Assembly: GCA_947459855.1 (NCBI GenBank)
Contig: CANHFL010000111.1
Coordinates: forward strand, 1-5,222
Length of the DNA: 5,222 nt
Direction: 5' to 3'
Source: Planctomycetaceae bacterium
Lineage (GTDB): Bacteria; Planctomycetota; Phycisphaerae; Phycisphaerales; SM1A02
The translations under genes were made by a program, and so were the position numbers. Of the stretch, positions 1 through 5,149 are shown piece after piece. A model generated the notes under the pieces. The model ran no database searches. It worked only from the letters and a program-made list of their open reading frames with translations, and was not told the origin of the DNA. Position 1 is the stretch's first letter. Each line of letters starts with the position of its first letter.

Positions 1-935
1 CGCGCGTGGCCGCGTGGAAGGCGGAGCGTTTCGCGCGCGAAGGCGGCAGCGCGGTCGACCTGTGCTGCGGGATCGGGGGCGACCTGGCGGAGATCGCGCG
101 CCGTGTGCCGGCGACCGGCGTGGACCTGGACCCCGTGCGCGCGTGGATGGCGGGGCGGAACGCCGGCGTGGCGGTGGCGTGCGCGGACGCAACGGCAGAC
201 GTGCGCGGGGAACCGCTGGCCCATGCCGACCCCGCGCGCCGCGACGGCGGCGACCGACGCATCGTGCGCAGCGCGGACCTGCTGCCGCCGCTCGCCGAGA
301 TCCGGCGCGTGACCGCACGCTGCCGCGGCGCGGCGGTGAAGCTGGGTCCGGGCATGGACCTGGCGGCGGACGAGGTGGGCGCCGGCGACGAAGTCGAGTT
401 CATCTCCGACGACGGCCAGCTGGTGCAGCAGGTGCTGTGGACGGGCACGCTGGCCGGGCACGCGGGCGCGCGCACGGCGACGCGGCTGGGCGCGGGCGCG
501 GCGCGCACCGTGACGGGCGAGCCGCAGGCACCGCCGCCGACCGGCCGGCACGGCGCGTTCGGTGCGGCGATCCTGGTGCCGGATCCGGCGCTCGAGCGCG
601 CGCGCCTGCTGGGCGCGCTGGCCGCGCCGCACGGGCTGGCCGAGCCGGCGCCGGGCCTCGGCGTGCTGACCGCGGCGGACGTGCCGGTGCACGCCGACGT
701 CGCGGCATGGTTCGAGCGGTTCGCGATCGTCGAGGAGCTGCCGGCGCGCGAGGCGACCGTGGCCGCGTGGCTGGCGGCGCGCGGCGCGGGCATCGTGACC
801 GTGCGCACGCGCGGCGGGGCGTGCGACCCCGACGCGTGGCAGCGCGCGCTGCGCGGGCCGGGGGACGAGCCGTGGACGGTGTTCGTGCTGCGCGTGGGCG
901 AGGCGCGGCGGGCGTTCGCGGTGCGGCGGACGTGA
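1..935 (+). CDS. class I SAM-dependent methyltransferase with C-terminal THUMP-like domain (5' partial)
   Basis: The reading frame is open to the left edge, so the gene starts outside the window; GTG at 6 is only the first possible start inside it. Numbering from that GTG, residues 18-26 (DLCCGIGGD) form the glycine-rich SAM-binding motif I, D40 in VDLDP fits the acidic residue that holds the ribose, and DPARR at 75-79 is a hallmark of this family. EFISDDGQLVQQVLW at 131-145 also fits. From about residue 235 the chain matches the small THUMP-like domain (RFAIVEELPAR, then VRTRGG near 266-271). Family members are usually nearer 390-400 residues, so roughly 80-90 N-terminal residues are probably missing. 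THUMP domains bind RNA, so RNA modification is a reasonable inference, but the substrate is not known. The gene converges on the HD-GYP gene, with 37 bp between stop codons. Confidence in the family is high; function beyond methyl transfer is open. Confidence 0.85.
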   Translation, partial: RVAAWKAERFAREGGSAVDLCCGIGGDLAEIARRVPATGVDLDPVRAWMAGRNAGVAVACADATADVRGEPLAHADPARRDGGDRRIVRSADLLPPLAEIRRVTARCRGAAVKLGPGMDLAADEVGAGDEVEFISDDGQLVQQVLWTGTLAGHAGARTATRLGAGAARTVTGEPQAPPPTGRHGAFGAAILVPDPALERARLLGALAAPHGLAEPAPGLGVLTAADVPVHADVAAWFERFAIVEELPAREATVAAWLAARGAGIVTVRTRGGACDPDAWQRALRGPGDEPWTVFVLRVGEARRAFAVRRT

Positions 936-950
936 GCCGGCGCGGGACGC

Positions 951-964
951 CGCGGCGCGCCGCG
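951..964. repeat. 14-bp perfect palindrome between convergent genes
   Basis: CGCGGCGCGCCGCG reads identically on both strands and lies in the 37-bp gap between the stop codons of the methyltransferase and HD-GYP genes. It could fold as a GC-only hairpin on either transcript and help separate the two converging transcripts, but no T-run follows on either strand, so it is not a standard intrinsic terminator. Short palindromes of this kind also arise by chance in DNA this rich in G and C. Confidence 0.35.
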
Positions 965-972
965 GGCGCGCG

Positions 973-2580
973 TCAGGTCGCGGCCGGGGTCCCCAGGAAG
1001 TCCGTGTGGGGGCGCGCGTGCGCGGGCGGGGCCACGTCGGGCAGGCCGCTCATCACGTGCGAACCGACGACGCGCTGCAGTTCGCGCGGGTCGACGCGGG
1101 CCAGCGCCTCGGCGAAGCCGGGGTCGAACTGCGCACCGGAGCAGCGCACGACCTCGGCGACCGCTTCGGGCATCGGGCGCGCCTTGCGGTAGGTGCGGTT
1201 GGTGGTCATCGCGTCCAGCGCGTCGGCGACGGCGACCAGGCGGCCGAGCCGCGAGATCTCCATGCCCGGCGTGCCGTTCGGGTAGCCGCGGCCGTCGAAG
1301 CGCTCGTGGTGCTCGAGCACCCCGGGCAGCAGGTCCGCCATCTGCGGGATGCCCTTGAGGATCGCGTGCCCGATGACCGGGTGCGCGGCGATCTCGCGGA
1401 ACTCCTCCTCGGTCAGCCGGTCGGTCTTCCGCAGCACCCCTTCGCTCACGCCGATCTTGCCGATGTCGTGCACCAGGCCGCAGAGGCGCGCGCGGGCGGC
1501 TTCCTCGTCGTTCAGGCCGGCGGCGCGCGCGATCAGCCACGCGTACTCGGCCACGCGCGCGGAGTGGCCGCGCGTGTACGGGTCCTTGGCGTCGATCGCG
1601 GCGATGAGCGCCTGCAGGGTGCCGTCGAACATCGCGCGCTGCTCGGCCTCCAGGCGCTGCGCCATGCGCGAGCGCTCCATGTTCGAGAGCGCAAGCGCGG
1701 CGACGCGGCCGATCGAGCGCGCGAGCGCGGCCAGCGTCTCGACGGGCACCTGCTTCTGGCCGTGGTCGGCCAGGTAGATCATGCCGAAGAGCCGGTCGCC
1801 CAGGTCCACGGGCACGCAGATGCACTGCCGCTGGTTGAACGCGGCGATCGACTGCGCCACGGTCTGGCCGAAGTCGGCCTGCTGCGTGTCGCCGATGATC
1901 ACGGGGCCGTTCTTGGCCCTGCGCAGCACCGAACGGCTGAATCGCTGGCGCCCGGCGTCGGGGCCGCGCGAGGCCAGCACGCGTATCTCGGTGAAGTCGG
2001 AGGACGGCCGCACGAACGCGGCATCCTCGAAGCCGGTGGCGGTCGCGATCGCGTCGACGGTGGCGCGCGCGACGGCATCCTCGGTCTCTGCCAGGTGGAT
2101 GTCCTGGCTGGCGGCGAGCACGGCCTCGAGCTGCGCGGCGGTCAGCGCGGCCGGCGCCACGGGCTCGACCCACTCGGTGTCGGTGGCGGTGCTGTCTGCG
2201 ATGATCGTGCTGGCGGGCTGGTCGGCGCCGCGGACGATGAACTCGAGCGCGACGGGACCGAAGTCGACGCGGTCGCCGGACTCGAGCGGCAGCGACTGGT
2301 ACGGCCGCAGCGGCACGCCGTTGACGCGCGTGCCCGACGAGCTGCCGCGGTCCAGGATGCGCCACGCACCGCGGTCGGCGCCGTCGGCGACCCACTCGAG
2401 CAGCGCGTGCTCGCGGCTGACCGCAACGTCCGGCAGCACCAGCGCGTTCGTGTTCGAACGGCCAACCCGCACCGGGCCCGGCGGCTGGAGCCGGAACCGG
2501 ACGTCGCTTGCGCCGCCGCGGGAGATGAGCCAGAACTGGTCCATCGGCAGCACTAGGATCGGCACGGCGCCGGGCCGCAT
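973..2580 (-). CDS. FHA-GAF-HD-GYP domain protein, probable cyclic-di-GMP phosphodiesterase
   Basis: This 535-residue soluble protein has three domains. An FHA domain at about 14-115 shows VGRS (39-42), SREH (55-58) and SGTRVNG (82-88), the conserved set that binds phosphothreonine peptides. A GAF-type sensor fold lies at about 150-300 (CVPVDLGDRLFGMIYLAD at 255-272). A helix near 300-325 leads into an HD-GYP domain at about 320-500, with RGHSARV (H339), HDIGK (371-375), H400, HH at 424-425, DGRGYP (429-434) and VADALDAMTTNRTYR (D453). The metal-binding and GYP residues are intact, so it is predicted to be active, hydrolysing cyclic-di-GMP to pGpG or GMP in the cytoplasm. FHA input suggests control by a Ser/Thr kinase, though no kinase gene is visible. 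The ATG at 2580 has a weak GGAA 9 nt upstream; a second ATG at 2544 (Met13) would still leave the FHA fold whole. It is divergent from trxA. The C-terminal tail after 505 is Pro/Ala-rich. Confidence 0.92.
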   Translation of the reverse strand: MRPGAVPILVLPMDQFWLISRGGASDVRFRLQPPGPVRVGRSNTNALVLPDVAVSREHALLEWVADGADRGAWRILDRGSSSGTRVNGVPLRPYQSLPLESGDRVDFGPVALEFIVRGADQPASTIIADSTATDTEWVEPVAPAALTAAQLEAVLAASQDIHLAETEDAVARATVDAIATATGFEDAAFVRPSSDFTEIRVLASRGPDAGRQRFSRSVLRRAKNGPVIIGDTQQADFGQTVAQSIAAFNQRQCICVPVDLGDRLFGMIYLADHGQKQVPVETLAALARSIGRVAALALSNMERSRMAQRLEAEQRAMFDGTLQALIAAIDAKDPYTRGHSARVAEYAWLIARAAGLNDEEAARARLCGLVHDIGKIGVSEGVLRKTDRLTEEEFREIAAHPVIGHAILKGIPQMADLLPGVLEHHERFDGRGYPNGTPGMEISRLGRLVAVADALDAMTTNRTYRKARPMPEAVAEVVRCSGAQFDPGFAEALARVDPRELQRVVGSHVMSGLPDVAPPAHARPHTDFLGTPAAT

Positions 2581-2620
2581 CCAGCACTATTCCACGGGAA
2601 AGCCGCGATTCCCGGCCACG

Positions 2621-2628
2621 GCTATCAT
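2621..2628 (+). promoter_or_regulatory. candidate -10 box of trxA (GCTATCAT)
   Basis: TATCAT at 2623-2628 matches the housekeeping -10 consensus at five of six positions and lies in a locally AT-richer patch of a very GC-rich region. It is 57 nt upstream of the trxA ATG, predicting transcription from about 2635. The same octamer precedes the tRNA-Ala gene. No good -35 hexamer is visible 16-18 bp upstream, so the assignment rests on position, composition and recurrence. Confidence 0.4.
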
Positions 2629-2639
2629 TTTTCGGCCGT

Positions 2640-2674
2640 CGCCGCGTGTTGCGGCGCCGTCCACGAGCAACACG
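2640..2674 (+). promoter_or_regulatory. two alternative hairpins in the trxA leader
   Basis: CGCCGC (2640-2645) can pair with GCGGCG (2651-2656) around a 5-nt loop. CGTGTTGC (2645-2652) can instead pair with GCAACACG (2667-2674) as an 8-bp stem with a 14-nt loop. Both use bases 2645 and 2651-2652, so they cannot form together. The second stem ends on the first G of the ribosome-binding site, the first leaves it free. That is the geometry of a translational switch or of simple chance in GC-rich RNA; no known riboswitch family is recognised. Confidence 0.3.
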
Positions 2675-2677
2675 GAG
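2674..2677 (+). promoter_or_regulatory. ribosome-binding site of trxA
   Basis: GGAG lies 8 nt upstream of the ATG at 2686, an ideal distance, and it fixes the trxA start. It is the best Shine-Dalgarno site among the starts in this window. Confidence 0.7.
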
Positions 2678-2685
2678 TTTCCCCC

Positions 2686-3006
2686 ATGGCCGGAGCCGAC
2701 ACCTTCACCTTCACCGCCCAGAACTTCCAGTCCGAGGTCCTGCAGTCCGACGTCCCCGTGCTCGTCGACTTCTGGGCCGAGTGGTGCGGCCCCTGCCGCA
2801 TGCTGGGCCCGACCATCGACCAGCTGGCCACCGAGATGAAGGGCAAGGCCAAGGTCGGCAAGCTGGACATCGACGCCGCGCAGGAGCTGGCATCCAGCCT
2901 GGGCATCCAGTCGATCCCCACGGTCATGGTGTTCAAGGGCGGCAAGCTCGTGAACAAGTGGGTCGGCATCCGCCCCAAGAGCGACTACGCCACCGCGCTG
3001 GCCTGA
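2686..3006 (+). CDS. trxA: thioredoxin
   Basis: This is a complete 106-residue thioredoxin, the usual length of a single-domain bacterial TrxA. The active site WCGPC lies at 33-37 with redox cysteines C34 and C37. The buried acid of the family is D28 in VDFWAEWCGPC, the cis-proline is P78 in SIPTV, and FKGGK at 83-87 is the typical loop after strand four. There is no signal peptide or membrane segment, so it acts in the cytoplasm as a general disulfide reductant, fed by thioredoxin reductase, which is not in this window. The start has GGAG 8 nt upstream and the protein begins where the fold begins. It is transcribed alone, away from the HD-GYP gene and in the same direction as the downstream tRNA-Ala, from which a strong terminator separates it. 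It could be one of several thioredoxin paralogues in the genome; the family call is close to certain. Confidence 0.97.
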   Translation: MAGADTFTFTAQNFQSEVLQSDVPVLVDFWAEWCGPCRMLGPTIDQLATEMKGKAKVGKLDIDAAQELASSLGIQSIPTVMVFKGGKLVNKWVGIRPKSDYATALA

Positions 3007-3012
3007 GCCCGC

Positions 3013-3031
3013 GCGGCGCCGAGTGCGCCGC
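3013..3031 (+). other. hairpin just after trxA, no T-run
   Basis: GCGGCGC (3013-3019) and GCGCCGC (3025-3031) form a perfect 7-bp stem with loop CGAGT, starting 7 nt after the trxA stop codon. No T-run follows. It may protect the mRNA 3' end or add to termination at the stronger hairpin about 30 nt downstream, or it may be a chance product of composition. Confidence 0.3.
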
Positions 3032-3062
3032 CCCGGCCACCCGTCCACGCATGGTTATCAAT

Positions 3063-3095
3063 CCGCGGACGCCCCTATGGGCGTCCGCGGCTTTT
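3063..3095 (+). terminator. intrinsic terminator of trxA
   Basis: A perfect 12-bp stem, CCGCGGACGCCC (3063-3074) with GGGCGTCCGCGG (3079-3090), closes a CTAT tetraloop and is followed by CTTTT. It lies 57 nt after the trxA stop. On the opposite strand the stem is followed by ATTGATAACC, which is not a T-run, so it works for the + strand. The tail has only four T residues, which is short, but the stem is very stable. Confidence 0.8.
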
Positions 3096-3096
3096 C

Positions 3097-3104
3097 GCTA
3101 TCAT
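3097..3104 (+). promoter_or_regulatory. candidate -10 box of tRNA-Ala (GCTATCAT)
   Basis: TATCAT at 3099-3104 is identical, with its preceding GC, to the box upstream of trxA. It is 47 nt before the first base of the tRNA, predicting a 5' leader of about 40 nt. A -35 element at standard spacing would fall inside the trxA terminator (near 3076-3081), where no TTGACA-like sequence is seen. Confidence 0.4.
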
Positions 3105-3151
3105 CCGCACTCTTCCCCGCGGAGCCCCCATGGGCCGAGCGGCATGCAGCT

Positions 3152-3224
3152 GGGCCTGTAGCTCAATTGGAAGAGCGCTTCCATGGCATGGAAGAGGTTG
3201 TCGGTTCGAGCCCGATCAGGTCCA
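3152..3224 (+). tRNA. tRNA-Ala (anticodon GGC)
   Basis: A complete 73-nt cloverleaf can be drawn. The acceptor stem is GGGCCTG (3152-3158) with CAGGTCC (3217-3223), including the G3-U70 wobble pair that marks alanine tRNAs. The D stem is GCTC/GAGC (3161-3164, 3173-3176) with GG in the loop. The anticodon stem is CTTCC/GGAAG (3178-3182, 3190-3194) with the 7-nt loop ATGGCAT and anticodon GGC at 3185-3187, reading GCC and GCU. The variable loop is AGGTT. The T arm is GTCGG/CCGAT with loop TTCGAGC, and A15-U48 can form the Levitt pair. The discriminator is A3224 and CTC follows, so the CCA end is not encoded and must be added by the CCA-adding enzyme. GCC is expected to be a heavily used codon in this genome. 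Confidence 0.97.
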
Positions 3225-3237
3225 CTCCGCCAAAGAA

Positions 3238-3265
3238 ACGAGCCCCGGCACATGCCGGGGCTCGT
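3238..3265. terminator. probable bidirectional terminator between tRNA-Ala and the exported-protein gene
   Basis: ACGAGCCCCGGC (3238-3249) and GCCGGGGCTCGT (3254-3265) form a perfect 12-bp stem around ACAT. On the + strand GTCGTTTCT follows, and on the - strand TTCTTTGG follows, so both sides are T-rich though neither has a long run. It lies 13 nt after the tRNA and 26 nt past the stop of the gene arriving from the right, so it can end both transcripts. Confidence 0.75.
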
Positions 3266-3291
3266 GTCGTTTCTGGCGGGGTGCGGTCGGC

Positions 3292-4905
3292 TCAGTTCAC
3301 CGAGCCCGTCCCCGTGTAGCTCACCGCCATGGTCGGCAGTGCGCCGCCCGCATCCATGCGGAGGGTCTTGGTGGCCGGGTAGGTCAGCCACGCGCCGGGG
3401 CGGCCCGACTCGCGCTTCACGTAGGCCGAGGTGCCGTCGCTGAAGGAGACGGTCACGCCGTCGATGCCCGCGTCGAAGCTGAAGCGCCAGACCATGTTCG
3501 CCCCGACCTGCCGCCCGCTGGCGACCACGCGGTCGCCCCAGGAGGGCTGCTTGGCGTAGACCACGCCGCCCGTGGCGGTGCCGACCTTGGCCGCCAGCTC
3601 GTCGAGCACGGTGTCGAACACGGCACGGTCCGCCGGCGGGTTGTAGAGCGTGGGGTCCACGCCCTGCTGCCACGCGTCGCCGTTCCAGAAGAGGAAGGTG
3701 TTGATGCCGCTCACGCCGAGCTGCAGCACCATCTCGTCCCAGTACGGGCTGGAAGCGAAGCCGACCTCGATGCCAGGCTCGGACCACAGGTCGCCCCAGC
3801 TGCGGTTGGCCACCCAGGCGAACTTGGGCCGCTGGCCGCTCAGCAGCATGCCGCGGATCTTGTGCACCTCGAGCCGCAGCGAGACGAACGCATCGCCGGC
3901 CGCCGGGTAGTCCTGCGTGCTGATCGACGCGATGCGCGACGGCGTCAGCATTCCGTAGAACTCATTGGTGTCGTGGGTGCCGAAGCCGGCGGTCGCGTAG
4001 CGGTCGAGCTTGCCGGTGATGTCCGGGGTCACGTATGCAGCCTGAACCGGCATGCTCTGGTAGTTGCTGACGGTGGCCGCGGGGTACGCAGCCTTGATCG
4101 GCTCGTACACCGCCGCGTTCATCGCCGCGTCGAAGCGGCCGGCCATCACCTCGGTCCACTGGTAGTAGAGGGGCGATCCCCAGTACATGGCGGACGTGGA
4201 GCTGATGTCCGTGGGCAGCCCCAGCTGGCCCGCGAGGGTGGCCCAGCGCGGGTCGGCCTGGATGGCGGCCCATGAGCCGGCGACCGGCATGAAGTGCGTG
4301 GCGTGCAGCGTCGTCTCGTTGTCGAAGACGAAGCCGTCCACCTGCACGCCGCGGGACTTCAGGCCCTGGAGCAGCGTGTTCATGCGGTTCTTCACGGCCA
4401 CGATGCCGTTGTCCATCCACGGGCCGCGCTGGTTGGTCAGCGTGTCGGTGTAGGTCGTGGTGGTGACGGGGACGAGCGTGGCCGTGGTGCGCTTCTTCTT
4501 GCCCGTGCCGGTGGTCGTGTACTTCCACACGTATGTCGTGGTGGTCGTCGGCGTGCGCACCAGGCATCGGTCGGCCGGGTTGTCGGCCAGGTCGTTGACG
4601 TAGAAGAACATCAGCAGCCAGCGGTCGCCGGCGGGCCTGGCCATGATGTTGCGCGCAACCACGTCGATGTTGGAGTCCAGCGTCACCCAGACCATGGGCG
4701 ACAGGTTCGGCGTGGCGACGGGGTCCGCGGTGCCCCACGTGTGGGCACGGAACGGACCGGCGAGCGCGGCGCCGGCCAGGCCCGCGGCGGCGCAGGCCGC
4801 GAGGAGCGCGCGGCGCGCGACGTGCGCAGTGCGAGGACGCGGCGAGCGCGCCGCCGTGTGGTCGGGACGATCGGTGCGGTGGAGACCGGAAGGAACGGAG
4901 TGCAT
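3292..4905 (-). CDS. exported protein of unknown function, possibly glycoside hydrolase-like
   Basis: This 537-residue protein starts at an ATG with an AAAGGG run 8 nt upstream. A charged N-terminal stretch of 32 residues ends in ARR and is followed by a hydrophobic segment (33-49) and a likely signal-peptidase site after ALA (47-49), so export by Sec or Tat is expected; the long n-region and the RR pair favour Tat. I do not recognise the family. The mature part begins with VWVTLDSN (72-79). It contains VDGFVFDNE (189-197), acidic residues at the end of a predicted strand as in TIM-barrel glycosidases, then WVANRSWGD (364-372) and GINTFLFWNGDAW (400-412), rich in the aromatics that line sugar sites. 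Residues from about 445 to the end look like alternating short strands, perhaps a beta-sandwich. Residues 117-153 are a Thr-rich insertion. A secreted carbohydrate-active enzyme is a guess from these features alone. It is convergent with tRNA-Ala and divergent from the aldehyde dehydrogenase. Confidence 0.88.
   Translation of the reverse strand: MHSVPSGLHRTDRPDHTAARSPRPRTAHVARRALLAACAAAGLAGAALAGPFRAHTWGTADPVATPNLSPMVWVTLDSNIDVVARNIMARPAGDRWLLMFFYVNDLADNPADRCLVRTPTTTTTYVWKYTTTGTGKKKRTTATLVPVTTTTYTDTLTNQRGPWMDNGIVAVKNRMNTLLQGLKSRGVQVDGFVFDNETTLHATHFMPVAGSWAAIQADPRWATLAGQLGLPTDISSTSAMYWGSPLYYQWTEVMAGRFDAAMNAAVYEPIKAAYPAATVSNYQSMPVQAAYVTPDITGKLDRYATAGFGTHDTNEFYGMLTPSRIASISTQDYPAAGDAFVSLRLEVHKIRGMLLSGQRPKFAWVANRSWGDLWSEPGIEVGFASSPYWDEMVLQLGVSGINTFLFWNGDAWQQGVDPTLYNPPADRAVFDTVLDELAAKVGTATGGVVYAKQPSWGDRVVASGRQVGANMVWRFSFDAGIDGVTVSFSDGTSAYVKRESGRPGAWLTYPATKTLRMDAGGALPTMAVSYTGTGSVN
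4447..4557 (-). other. Thr-rich low-complexity segment inside the exported protein
   Basis: Residues 117-153 of the 537-residue protein contain TPTTTTTYVW, then YTTTGTGKKKRTTATLVPV, then TTTTYTDT: two Thr-run/Tyr blocks around a lysine-rich centre. Alternating Thr and aromatic residues suggest a beta-hairpin arm with KKKR at the turn. The flanks (FFYVNDLADNP before, GPWMDNGIVAVKNRM after) read as ordinary folded sequence, so this looks like an insertion in the domain. Confidence 0.6.
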
Positions 4906-4913
4906 GGAGGTAG

Positions 4914-4923
4914 CCCTTTCCCC
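4914..4923 (-). promoter_or_regulatory. ribosome-binding site of the exported protein
   Basis: Read on the - strand, GGGGAAAGGG ends 8 nt before the ATG at 4905. It is purine-rich and at the right distance, and there is no other usable ATG or GTG between it and the signal peptide, so it decides the start. Confidence 0.55.
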
Positions 4924-5040
4924 GGCGGGAACGCCCCATGCAGACGGTCAGGTTGTCCGTGTTGTCCAGCGCGAGACGCTCGCGGCGGTGCCTGGTGGCG
5001 TGGCCCGCGTCTGAACAAGGTGTCGCAAGACCTTAGGCGG

Positions 5041-5051
5041 CGAGGGGAACG
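5041..5051 (+). repeat. 11-bp direct repeat, left copy (CGAGGGGAACG)
   Basis: CGAGGGGAACG recurs exactly at 5113-5123, 72 bp downstream. The following bases are also alike (a GCGCGCG-type stretch ending in ACGC), so the loose repeat is about 27 bp. It lies in the divergent intergenic region, upstream of the operator-like inverted repeat. Confidence 0.5.
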
Positions 5052-5074
5052 ATGCGCGCGGAAACGCCCCGTTT

Positions 5075-5093
5075 TTGCCGACGAAATCGGCAA
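5075..5093. promoter_or_regulatory. operator-like inverted repeat TTGCCGA-N5-TCGGCAA
   Basis: Two perfect 7-bp arms surround CGAAA. The T-run lies before the stem on the + strand, and A residues follow it on the - strand, so it is not a terminator on either strand. The size and symmetry fit the binding site of a dimeric helix-turn-helix regulator. It is 56 bp from the aldehyde dehydrogenase ATG and about 170 bp from the ATG of the exported protein. No regulator gene is in the window. Confidence 0.4.
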
Positions 5094-5112
5094 CGCGGAC
5101 CTGCGGCGGCAA

Positions 5113-5123
5113 CGAGGGGAACG
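5113..5123 (+). repeat. 11-bp direct repeat, right copy (CGAGGGGAACG)
   Basis: This is the second exact copy of the element at 5041-5051, ending 26 bp before the aldehyde dehydrogenase ATG. GGAAC resembles the -35 element of some ECF sigma factors, but no matching -10 element is clear at the expected distance, so I do not call a promoter. Confidence 0.5.
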
Positions 5124-5149
5124 CGCGCCGCGCGATACGCTCCCCTGCC

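Noticed and set aside
14..1192. A 392-codon + frame overlapping the methyltransferase gene and running into the next gene.
   Set aside because: The translation is mostly Arg, Gly and Ala and crosses the end of a convergent gene. The other + frame carries clear methyltransferase motifs.
1006..2556. A 516-codon open frame on the + strand, antisense to the HD-GYP gene.
   Set aside because: The protein would be dominated by Arg, Ala, Gly, Val and His with no recognisable domain. Long antisense frames are expected opposite a gene with C/G-ending codons, and the - strand frame has three intact domains.
1781..2839. A 352-codon + frame spanning the HD-GYP start, the divergent control region and part of trxA.
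   Set aside because: It overlaps two confidently identified genes, and its product is Ser/Pro/Arg-rich without any domain.
3023..3319. A 98-codon + frame over the trxA terminator and tRNA-Ala.
   Set aside because: It covers a complete tRNA and two terminator hairpins, and the product shows no domain.
4792..4803. A lipobox-like LAAC at residues 35-38 of the exported protein.
   Set aside because: The cysteine is only six residues after the RR pair, with too few hydrophobic residues before it, and the hydrophobic stretch continues for eleven residues beyond it to a better ALA cleavage site.
3962..4939. A 325-codon - frame overlapping the exported-protein gene.
   Set aside because: It is in another frame of the same strand with a His/Arg/Gly-rich product; the chosen frame has a signal peptide and a ribosome-binding site.
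4952..4967. A tandem GTTGTCC repeat with 9-bp period.
   Set aside because: Only two 7-bp copies, too short to support a function.
5015..5035. A 5-bp inverted repeat AAGGT/ACCTT in the divergent region.
   Set aside because: The arms are short and the 8-nt loop gives little stability; nothing distinguishes it from chance.
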